Positions 18,231-25,098 of a DNA stretch of 35,938 bases are shown piece after piece (positions within the stretch are counted from its first letter, which is position 1; each line of letters starts with the position of its first letter). Made by a program: the position numbers and the translations under genes. Source of the stretch: an uncultured Prevotellaceae bacterium (lineage in GTDB: Bacteria > Bacteroidota > Bacteroidia > Bacteroidales > Bacteroidaceae); assembly GCA_902790625.1 (NCBI GenBank), contig CADASP010000037.1, forward strand, positions 1 through 35,938, given 5' to 3'. The notes beneath the pieces were generated by a model. It did not search any database and was not told where the DNA came from. It saw nothing but the letters and a program-made list of their open reading frames with translations.

Positions 18231-20106
18231 AAGAGACTTTCTCGGTTCTCACGGTGCCGTCCTCCAGCGTCTGTGCCTTGATGTAGAGGCCGCGCTGGGG
18301 CATGCCGACGCGGTGGCCTTGCAGGTCGTAGATTACGGTGGAGCGCACCCGCTGGCTGGGTGTGCGAGCCAGCTGACGGATGGCCGAGGGCGTCTTCGAC
18401 GAGGCACCGGCGGCGGCCTTGTTGGCATTGAGGATGACGCCCGTCTCCTTGTCGAAGAGCAGGGCCACCACACGCAGGTTGTTTTTGTCCTGCACCACGG
18501 GGTTGCCGCTGGTGTTCTTCACCTCGCGGATGTCGAAGGCGTAGTCGTAGCTCTGCGTGACATCGGCCTCGATGGGTGCTTGCAGGGAGTTCTCGATGCC
18601 AGCCATGCCCGACCGCGCCACGATGACGAAGTTGAAGGTGAGCCCGTTGACATAGCTGCCGCCCTTGGTGAAGGCATCCATCGACGACGGCCACCCCGAC
18701 TCGCCAGCATAGTAGTTGGCCTGTGCCCAACTGCTGCCAGTGCCCGTCAGCCCGTCGCTGAGCAGGATGAAGCCCACCTCGTAGGGGCAGTCGTCGCGCT
18801 CCAGGGGGAAGGTGACGTGGGCGGTGGCGGTGAGCACGCTGTCCTCGGTCCATGCCGACTCCACATCGACCTCGGCGGGGGCGAGCACGCTACAGGCGCG
18901 CAACCATATATCCTCGATGCCAAACAGCTTGCCACCCAAGGCTCCACAGAAGGCATCGGTGGAGGAGTGACGGTCGATGAAGGCGGCGGGGAAGCCCGGC
19001 ACATTGCTGGGGAACTGGCCCGTGCTCATCACCTCCATGGGGTCGCGGTTGTGGTAGGAGATGCCGATGAAGTCGTCGGGATGCAGGCGGTTCATCTCTT
19101 CCAGCCCCACGAAGCCTCGCGGACAATAGCCGCACCAGGTGCCAGTGTACTCTTCGAGCACGGCGCGGTGCACGGGCAGCGTATGGTAGAGGTTGGCCAG
19201 CCCCTGCCCTTGGTGGGCCACGTCTTCATTGACGAAGCCATCGACATGGGTGATGTCGACCGTCAGGGGGTAGGCGCCCTTCTCGGCCACGGCGGGGAGC
19301 TGCAGCTGGAAGGTGGCCGAGCGCCCGAAGATGCCGGGCAGCTTGTCACGGCCCAGCTCCACATGTCCGCTGCCGGTCTGACCCGCCAGCTCAAAGGTGT
19401 AGTCGAAGGCTGCGACGCCCTGCGTGCCGTGGTTCACAATCTCCACGGTGGTGGTGTTAGGCTCGCCAGTGCGACCGTCGAACTCCTGCACGCGGCCCAC
19501 GCCGACGGCATGCACGCCGACACCTTCGCCCACCAGCACCACCTGGATGGCAAGGTCGGTGAGGTCGGCGGCAAGGTCGTGCCATGCCGTGCGATAGACG
19601 TCGGAGGAGTGGAGGTAGAGACCGCCCTGCGTGGTGCGCCCGCTGACTACTAATGGCTTGCGTGCCGTGGTGCTCTTGGCCAGCTTGAAGGTGTAGCCCA
19701 CGTAGAGGCCCTCTTCGGTGATGGTGTAAGGCTCGGCGAAGTCAACCTGCGTGTAGCCCTTGGCTGGGTCGAAAGTCTGTGTGGCGATGTCGGCCTCCTG
19801 TCGGCGCTGGCTCTTGATGGTGGGCAGCTCGTGCGACAGCCATGCCTGGCCGTCGGTGAGGTCGCCATCAAAGGGGAAGGCGATGCGCAGGGCCTTCACC
19901 TGTAGTCCTACGAGGGCGCGGTCGTCGATATGCTGGGCCACGTCGTAGGTCTCGGCCTTCGTGCTGCCCGTTCCAGCTGTTCGCAGGCTGTCGCCTCGGC
20001 TGTAGATGATTTCTATCTCAGAAGCCTGCAGCGTTGTAGCACCGCCGAGGAGCAGCGCTGCAAGGGCGAGGACGAAGGAGCGGAAAGAATGGGTTGATGG
20101 TTTCAT
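18226..20106 (-). CDS. Secreted Omp28-like protein with thioredoxin-type CGYC motif
   Basis: This 626-residue protein starts with a signal peptide (FVLALAALLLGGATTLQA). The N-terminal half is beta-rich (family unknown). Around Cys325-Gly-Tyr-Cys328, in LEEYTGTWCGYCPRG, there is a thioredoxin-like segment continuing with DFIGISYHNRDPMEVM and FPAAFIDR, whose cis-Pro-like position fits Omp28-related proteins of Bacteroidota. The C-terminus (STVIYDLQGHRVGMPQRGLYIKA) resembles the type IX secretion sorting tails common in Prevotella. It probably acts outside the cell or on its surface, perhaps in thiol exchange or peptide binding; this is inference. No consensus promoter lies directly upstream, so it may be co-transcribed with the gene at 20257-21978. 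Confidence 0.75.
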   Translation of the reverse strand: MKPSTHSFRSFVLALAALLLGGATTLQASEIEIIYSRGDSLRTAGTGSTKAETYDVAQHIDDRALVGLQVKALRIAFPFDGDLTDGQAWLSHELPTIKSQRRQEADIATQTFDPAKGYTQVDFAEPYTITEEGLYVGYTFKLAKSTTARKPLVVSGRTTQGGLYLHSSDVYRTAWHDLAADLTDLAIQVVLVGEGVGVHAVGVGRVQEFDGRTGEPNTTTVEIVNHGTQGVAAFDYTFELAGQTGSGHVELGRDKLPGIFGRSATFQLQLPAVAEKGAYPLTVDITHVDGFVNEDVAHQGQGLANLYHTLPVHRAVLEEYTGTWCGYCPRGFVGLEEMNRLHPDDFIGISYHNRDPMEVMSTGQFPSNVPGFPAAFIDRHSSTDAFCGALGGKLFGIEDIWLRACSVLAPAEVDVESAWTEDSVLTATAHVTFPLERDDCPYEVGFILLSDGLTGTGSSWAQANYYAGESGWPSSMDAFTKGGSYVNGLTFNFVIVARSGMAGIENSLQAPIEADVTQSYDYAFDIREVKNTSGNPVVQDKNNLRVVALLFDKETGVILNANKAAAGASSKTPSAIRQLARTPSQRVRSTVIYDLQGHRVGMPQRGLYIKAQTLEDGTVRTEKVSY

Positions 20107-20190
20107 GATTGGGGAGTTAAAGGGAGTTAGGGGGGGGAGTTAAAGGAGGATAGATTTGGTATCTTCACATCGCGTCGAGGTGTCGCCGTT

Positions 20191-20222
20191 GCTCCCCCCG
20201 TCCTTGCAGGGACGGGGGGAGC
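20191..20222. repeat. G/C-rich hairpin between the two secreted-protein genes
   Basis: GCTCCCCCCGTCC (20191-20203) pairs perfectly over 13 bp with GGACGGGGGGAGC (20210-20222) around a 6-nt loop. No T-run follows on either strand. The repeated word GGAGTTAAAGG lies at 20113-20123 and 20137-20147, just before the start of the minus-strand gene. The hairpin could tune expression between two genes of one transcript. Confidence 0.7.
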
Positions 20223-20256
20223 GGCGGAAATACTCTATCAAATGCGAATCCGGCAG

Positions 20257-21978
20257 TTACTTCTGCAACAGCTTGATGCTCCGGCTGGTGCCATCGGCCT
20301 TGGTGATGGTCTCGATGACGAGGCCCTTGGCATTGGCAGCCACGCGACGGCCCTGGGCATCGTGGTAGGCCACGGCGGCAGGCTGAGCATTGCTCACGCC
20401 ATCAACGCCCACGGTGGTGTTGTCGAAGGGTTCGGTATAAATCTGGCTGGTGGCCAGGTCGTAGTAAACAATGTCGGAGCGGTTCTCCTGGTCGCCTCCA
20501 CGATAGATGGTCTGTATGCCCACGTTCTTGGCCGGCTCGAAATAGATGGTGAAGAAGCTGGTGTAGATGTCGTAGTTGGAGTCAAACCATCCATAAGGAA
20601 TCTCCTCCTTGTCTTCCGTCAGACCACTGTAGTCGTCGGGGCTGAAGATGAACGGCTCGTCGTCGATGTAGGCCATCCAGGTGAGCTTCTCGGGCACGAT
20701 GAAGTTGCCATCCTTGTCGGTGGGCGATATGGTGAATTGCAAAGCATTGTATCCCCACTGGCTGTAAGAGGCGCTGTAGTTGGTGATGGTGGGATTGGCG
20801 GGGATGGCAGGCACCTCCTTGAAGAAGTAGAATGAGGGTGCAAACAGCGCCGTCAGATAAAGGCGGGGGCTGGTCTTGCCGGCATTGATGACCAGGACGT
20901 CATCGGTCTTGAAAGAACGGTCGGCGGCGTTGTAGTCGAACACCAGCTCGTCGAGTATTTCTGCGGCATTATACTCCTGTCCCGTTGAAGGGTCTACGAC
21001 GGTCGAGAAGCGCTCGCCCACGAAGAAGATGTAGTAAGTGTTGTAGTAGCTGCCCAGGTACTGGCCGCTCTTGAAGGTGAGCTTATCGCCCTCGATGGTG
21101 CCCTTGGCATAGACGCCCTGCTGGAAGACGTTGAGATAGACCTCGTTGCCCACGAAGGCAACCTTCACCTGCTCAGCCGTGTTGTTGCCATTCGCGTCAG
21201 TGTAGCTCACGGTGATAGTCTCCAGCTCGGCCCCCTCGGGCAGCTGCACCAGCTCGTCGGTCAGCGGCTCATAGTGCAGATTCCAGTTGGTGGCTCCCTC
21301 CCAGGTGAAAGTCACGTTGTCAGTGGTGTAGACGGCACCCAGGGCGTAGTTGCCCTCGACATAGGGGTCGGTATTGGCCTCGATACTGTTCAGCACGCCA
21401 TCCCTGTAGAGCAATTTCATGTCGGTGTCGCCTTGTGCCTCTACAAAGCGGCCCTCGCCGGCCGCCTCGTCGGTCCATTCCCAAACGACCTTCGTAATGT
21501 AGTAGTCGTAGATGGCGTCGCTGCCCTCACGCTGGTCGATGAGCTGGCGGTGGATGACGATGGTGTCGCCCTCGGCGCGCTCAGCCTTCACCCAGCTGCC
21601 GGCATTGAGGTAGGTGGGTAGGTTGTAGATGTAGACGTTGCCGTCCGCACCGTCTACGATCTTGCCCATACCACCGTCGGTACTCACGTCCATGAGGCCG
21701 TAGAGCCAGTTGCGGCCATAGGCGCCATAGCTGAGCACCACCTGGTCGTAGAGCGTGCCCTCGGGGGTCTCGGTGATGATGGTCGAGGCATCGGCAGCAC
21801 GCGACGTGGACGGGCGAGCTGCCATAGCCTGCTCGCTGGGCAGCTGACTGCTCATCCGAGCCACCTTCTGGGGGTTGAAGGCGGGCACTGGCTGCAGGGC
21901 ATTGTTGGTAAGCGACTGTGCCGAGGCTGAGCATAAGGTCAGCACGGCGGCGATAACAGAAAGCGTAAACTTTTTCAT
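20257..21978 (-). CDS. Secreted protein of unknown function with sorting-like tail
   Basis: This 573-residue protein has a signal peptide (FTLSVIAAVLTLCSASAQ). I do not recognise a catalytic domain. The body is rich in Tyr, Asp and Thr and beta-strand-like, with segments such as YGAYGRNWLYGLMDVSTDGG and WTWEG-type aromatic patches, typical of secreted Prevotella proteins. The C-terminus (AVAYHDAQGRRVAANAKGLVIE) matches the pattern YDxxGRRV...GLxI seen in the downstream neighbour, so both may use the same export/anchoring route, plausibly type IX secretion. A perfect consensus promoter lies upstream (22033-22064). The neighbour at 18226-20106 follows after 150 nt on the same strand. Confidence 0.7.
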   Translation of the reverse strand: MKKFTLSVIAAVLTLCSASAQSLTNNALQPVPAFNPQKVARMSSQLPSEQAMAARPSTSRAADASTIITETPEGTLYDQVVLSYGAYGRNWLYGLMDVSTDGGMGKIVDGADGNVYIYNLPTYLNAGSWVKAERAEGDTIVIHRQLIDQREGSDAIYDYYITKVVWEWTDEAAGEGRFVEAQGDTDMKLLYRDGVLNSIEANTDPYVEGNYALGAVYTTDNVTFTWEGATNWNLHYEPLTDELVQLPEGAELETITVSYTDANGNNTAEQVKVAFVGNEVYLNVFQQGVYAKGTIEGDKLTFKSGQYLGSYYNTYYIFFVGERFSTVVDPSTGQEYNAAEILDELVFDYNAADRSFKTDDVLVINAGKTSPRLYLTALFAPSFYFFKEVPAIPANPTITNYSASYSQWGYNALQFTISPTDKDGNFIVPEKLTWMAYIDDEPFIFSPDDYSGLTEDKEEIPYGWFDSNYDIYTSFFTIYFEPAKNVGIQTIYRGGDQENRSDIVYYDLATSQIYTEPFDNTTVGVDGVSNAQPAAVAYHDAQGRRVAANAKGLVIETITKADGTSRSIKLLQK

Positions 21979-22032
21979 AAGCGTTTATAAAATAAAAAAA
22001 GAACAAATGTTAAGTTTTTTGCATTTCGACTG

Positions 22033-22064
22033 CAAAAGTACGCTATTTCTTTCATCCACACAAA
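22033..22064 (-). promoter_or_regulatory. Promoter of the minus-strand secreted-protein genes
   Basis: Read on the minus strand, TTTG (22064-22061) and TACTTTTG (22040-22033) are separated by 20 nt, an exact match to the Bacteroidota consensus. The transcript would start near 22027, about 50 nt before the ATG. Confidence 0.85.
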
Positions 22065-22207
22065 CATTTGCAGAAGAAAAATGCCTTACGGAACAAAAAA
22101 GCAATATTTAGGAATAGCAGCAACGCGCCAAGCATTTCAAAAACCTTCCTACGCTAAATATATATAAAAAGGAGAGGGCAAGCGCACGATTATTCAGAAA
22201 AAAATGC

Positions 22208-22215
22208 TAATTTTG
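22208..22215 (+). promoter_or_regulatory. Possible -7 box of the antitoxin-toxin pair
   Basis: TAATTTTG followed by CAGC fits the -7 consensus, and the gene starts about 64 nt later. No TTTG is seen at the expected upstream distance, so this is a weak call. The gap 21979-22278 otherwise holds only the divergent promoter and AT-rich sequence. Confidence 0.4.
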
Positions 22216-22278
22216 CAGCAAAATTGCGAATTGGAACGGGAAGAATCCCATAATAACAACATCGTAAAAACAGACACA

Positions 22279-22497
22279 ATGGCAACAACGCAACTGAATC
22301 CCACGCAAATAAACGTGCTGAGCCTGATGGCTTACATAGACACAGAGCAGGAAATGCAGGAACTGCAAGACATACTGCTCCAATTCTATCGAAAGAAGAC
22401 GGACAGCCTTCTACTCCAGTTCCAACAAGAGAACCACATTACTCAACAGATATTGGACAAATGGTCGAACCAGCACGAGAGGACTCCATACAAATGA
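22279..22497 (+). CDS. Probable antitoxin of a PIN toxin pair
   Basis: This 72-residue, mostly helical protein (LNPTQINVLSLMAYIDTEQEM, QDILLQFYRKKTDSLLLQF) ends in HERTPYK. It has no recognisable DNA-binding motif, but small proteins of this type ending in a TPYK-like tail occur just upstream of PIN-domain toxins in Bacteroidetes, by recollection. The frame is open from 22204, but ATG 22279 is preferred because the -7 box at 22208-22215 would place the transcript start after the earlier ATG. Its stop overlaps the toxin start in an ATGA, a sign of translational coupling. Direct binding to the toxin is expected but not shown. Confidence 0.65.
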   Translation: MATTQLNPTQINVLSLMAYIDTEQEMQELQDILLQFYRKKTDSLLLQFQQENHITQQILDKWSNQHERTPYK

Positions 22498-22919
22498 AAA
22501 TCGTCCTCGACACCAATTGCCTCGTCAACGTAATCATGCCAGGATCGTACAACAACGATATTTGGCAGGCATTTCGTTTAGGTAAGTTCGTACTCTGTGT
22601 GACCAATGAGATTCTCTTTGAATACCATGAGATACTGGCAAAGCGATACAACAACCTTATAGCCAACACCGTATTGAAGGAGTTGATAGAAACGCCCAAC
22701 GTGGAACGCGTTAATCCCTCCTACCGTTTCAATCTCATCACCGCAGACCCCGACGACAACAAGTTCATGGACTGCGCCGTCATTGCCGGAGCCACCTACA
22801 TCGTAAGCAACGACCGACATTTTGCAGAACTCGAACACTACGATTTTCCCAAAGTAAACGTGCGAACACTTTCGGAATTTCTCAACATTATAAAAATACG
22901 CCCCCACAGCGAGAATTAG
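22494..22919 (+). CDS. PIN-domain ribonuclease toxin
   Basis: This 141-residue protein is of the 'putative toxin-antitoxin system toxin component, PIN family' type. The acidic residues expected to bind Mg/Mn are visible: Asp6 in IVLDTNCL, Glu39/Glu43 in TNEILFEYHE, Asp88 and Asp93 in DPDDNKFMDCA, and Asp107 in IVSNDRHF. PIN toxins cleave RNA when freed from the antitoxin. The frame opens at 22461, but ATG 22494 gives the canonical PIN start MKIVLDTN and overlaps the antitoxin stop by 4 nt. The pair's codon use looks less C/G-biased than that of its neighbours, which hints at transfer; this was judged by eye only. Confidence 0.85.
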   Translation: MKIVLDTNCLVNVIMPGSYNNDIWQAFRLGKFVLCVTNEILFEYHEILAKRYNNLIANTVLKELIETPNVERVNPSYRFNLITADPDDNKFMDCAVIAGATYIVSNDRHFAELEHYDFPKVNVRTLSEFLNIIKIRPHSEN

Positions 22920-22962
22920 GACTAAAGGAACATATCATCGTAAAAACAGACAAACACAAGAC

Positions 22963-23853
22963 ATGAAGAAAGGATACTTACTGGCCGGTGTGGCCGTCGT
23001 AGCAGTAGCGGTCGCCGTGGTGCTGCTGATTCTGAACCTGCGCCAGCGCAGCGACAACAAGGAACTGGAGCAGAAGGTGCAGGCCATCGAAGAGCTGGCC
23101 GAGCTGGAGAAGCAGGAGATGGAAAGCGACTATGAGCAGCTGGGACAGCAATATGGCGAGATGATGGCACAGATAACCAACGACTCGCTCATCGCACAGC
23201 TGACCCGCGAGCAGCTGCGCGCCCAGCAACTGCTGGAAGAGCTGAAACGCGTGAAGGCCGACGACGCCCGCGAGATAACCCGACTGAAGAAAGAACTGAA
23301 CAGCGTGCGCGCCGTGCTGCGCACCTACATACGCCAAGTGGACTCGCTGAACCAGGTGAACCAGAGTCTGCGACAGGAGAACACACAGCTGAGCGGACGG
23401 CTGGAGGAGAGCAACCGACAGAACCAGAACCTGCAGCAACAGCGCGAGCAGCTGACGGAGAAGGTGACCATCGCCGCTCAGCTCGATGCCACCGCCATCA
23501 GCATGACCCCGCTGAACAAGCGCAGCAAGGTGTCGAAGAAGATGAAGGATGCCAAGACGCTGCAGGTGAACTTCAACATATCGCGAAACGTCACCGCCGA
23601 GAATGGGCAGCGCACCATCTACGTGCGCATACAGACACCCAACGGCGACGTGCTGAATGGTGGAGGCACCTTTGCCTACGAGAACCGACAGCTGGAATAC
23701 TCGATGAAGAAGGTCATCGAATACAGTGGCGAGGAGACACCCGTCACCATGTTCTGGCAAGTGGGAGAGTTCCTCGAGGCTGGCGAATATCGCGTTAGCA
23801 TCTTCGCCGATGGAAACATGATTGGCTCGCGCACCTTCAGCTTCGAGAAATAA
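22963..23853 (+). CDS. Membrane-anchored coiled-coil protein of unknown function
   Basis: This 296-residue protein has one N-terminal membrane helix (LLAGVAVVAVAVAVVLLIL), then a long Glu/Gln/Leu-rich coiled coil at about residues 30-165, and a compact C-terminal part (from about 175) of likely beta structure with TLQVNFNISRNVTAENGQ, IYVRIQTPNGDVL and AGEYRVSIFADGNMIGSRTF. The topology suggests a periplasmic stalk ending in a small Ig-like domain. I know no function for it; similar proteins are annotated as hypothetical in Bacteroidales. Its leader shares the exact 16-mer ATCGTAAAAACAGACA with the antitoxin leader at 22261-22276. Confidence 0.7.
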   Translation: MKKGYLLAGVAVVAVAVAVVLLILNLRQRSDNKELEQKVQAIEELAELEKQEMESDYEQLGQQYGEMMAQITNDSLIAQLTREQLRAQQLLEELKRVKADDAREITRLKKELNSVRAVLRTYIRQVDSLNQVNQSLRQENTQLSGRLEESNRQNQNLQQQREQLTEKVTIAAQLDATAISMTPLNKRSKVSKKMKDAKTLQVNFNISRNVTAENGQRTIYVRIQTPNGDVLNGGGTFAYENRQLEYSMKKVIEYSGEETPVTMFWQVGEFLEAGEYRVSIFADGNMIGSRTFSFEK

Positions 23854-23895
23854 CCATGGCTGGCTCGTGCAAGCGTTGATGAGCAGAAAGGGCAG

Positions 23896-24975
23896 ATGGC
23901 AGAGCATGAAAGATGGCAATGGCAAGAGCCTGGCACAACGTGGAAGGGGGTAGGCCTGTTTCATATCACACTGACGATTACCGACCGCCAGCCCCTGCTG
24001 GGGACGCTCGTCGTTCCCGGCAACGACCCCACCAAGGCCTGGGTGAGCCGCACGCCCCTGGGCAATGCGCTGGTGGACTGTCTGTTGGGCACTCCCGCCT
24101 ATCACCCAGAGGTGCAGGTTCTGCACTTCTGTCTCATGCCCGACCACCTGCATGCAGTGCTGTACGTAAGAAGAACCATGCCCACAGGCATTGGAACCTT
24201 GGCACGAGGCTTCTGGCAGGCCGCAAAAAAGCTGGGGCGTGCCTGGACCAGGTCTTCTTTCCTTGAGCCGAATATCATTCGGCTTAACCACCAAGAAGGA
24301 AACCTGCGGGAGGAGACCACCCGCTTTGAAGCCTTCGCCGCAGCACTGCGCGAAGAGATGGGCAACGAGGCCTATTACCGCCTGGCACCCATCTTCACCG
24401 AGATGCCTTTCATCCGCCCGATGGGCCACACCACGCAACTTCCCAACACCATCCGCTACATTGACATGAATCCGCAGCGCTTGGCCACCAAACGCCTGAG
24501 GCCAGGCTATTTCCGCGTGCAACGGGAAATAGAGATAGGCGGGCGCAGCTATGATGGCGTGGGCAACACGACGCTGATGACGGCTGAACGTTTCGAGACC
24601 GTGCATGTGCGCAGGGTGATGGTGGAAATGGCAGAACATGGCGATCGTCTTCCACTGCGCAACTATATGAACGCACGGGTGCTGGCAGCCCGAAAAGGAG
24701 TGGTGCTGGTGTCGCCTTTCATCTCTACACAGGAAAAACAGGTGATGGAGGTACTGCTGCACGAGCAACTGCCATTCGTCTGTCTTGCCGACAATGGCTT
24801 CCGCGATTACTATAAGCCTACCGATGCCCTATTTGACGCCTGCGCTTCGGGGTGCTTGCTGATTCTGAGCCCCTGGCCGTATGATGCCAGCAAACGGCAC
24901 ATCAGTCGAGCGGATTGTGTTGCGCTCAACACGATGGCAGAAGAAATATGCAGTCAACTGATGTGTTCGAAATAG
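23896..24975 (+). CDS. RAYT-like HUH (Y1) transposase with C-terminal Rossmann-like domain
   Basis: In this 359-residue protein the N-terminal part has the Y1 transposase (IS200-like) core: FHITLTITDRQPLLG, the metal-binding His84-Leu85-His86 in LMPDHLHAVLYV, and IRYIDMNPQRLATKR near residue 188, which corresponds to the YIHxNP motif of REP-associated tyrosine transposases and contains the probable nucleophile Tyr. From about residue 260 an extra domain follows (ARKGVVLVSPFIS, LPFVCLADNGF, DALFDACASGCLLILSPWP, RADCVALNTMAEEI) that resembles a DprA/LOG-type Rossmann fold. Such enzymes cut and join single-stranded DNA at REP hairpins. There are no obvious flanking inverted repeats, so it is probably a domesticated, single-copy type. 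It follows the coiled-coil gene by 42 nt. Confidence 0.8.
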   Translation: MAEHERWQWQEPGTTWKGVGLFHITLTITDRQPLLGTLVVPGNDPTKAWVSRTPLGNALVDCLLGTPAYHPEVQVLHFCLMPDHLHAVLYVRRTMPTGIGTLARGFWQAAKKLGRAWTRSSFLEPNIIRLNHQEGNLREETTRFEAFAAALREEMGNEAYYRLAPIFTEMPFIRPMGHTTQLPNTIRYIDMNPQRLATKRLRPGYFRVQREIEIGGRSYDGVGNTTLMTAERFETVHVRRVMVEMAEHGDRLPLRNYMNARVLAARKGVVLVSPFISTQEKQVMEVLLHEQLPFVCLADNGFRDYYKPTDALFDACASGCLLILSPWPYDASKRHISRADCVALNTMAEEICSQLMCSK

Positions 24976-25035
24976 GAAATAAAACTTAAAAAACACGGTG
25001 CTATCGGGAAAAAAACTAAATAAAAGAGAATATTC

Positions 25036-25066
25036 TTTGGCATCTCATCAAAAACCATTAATTTTG
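25036..25066 (+). promoter_or_regulatory. Promoter of the efflux operon
   Basis: TTTG at 25036-25039 and TAATTTTG at 25059-25066 with a 19-nt spacer fit the consensus. The transcript would start near 25072, so ATG 25099 is preferred for the first gene over the non-ATG start at 25075. Confidence 0.8.
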
Positions 25067-25098
25067 CAGTCTACTTGCGAGTCATAAAACACCAAATC

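Noticed and set aside
18184..19653. A 489-codon plus-strand frame over the secreted CGYC protein
   Set aside because: The minus-strand frame has a signal peptide, a CGYC motif and a sorting-like tail; the plus frame is a compositional shadow.
22978..24768. A 596-codon minus-strand frame over the coiled-coil and RAYT-like genes
   Set aside because: It spans two convincing plus-strand genes and is rich in Leu/His/Gln as expected of an antisense shadow.
23896..24975. A complete IS200/IS605 insertion sequence
   Set aside because: No TnpB gene and no subterminal hairpins or shared end sequences were found next to the gene; the RAYT-type layout fits better.
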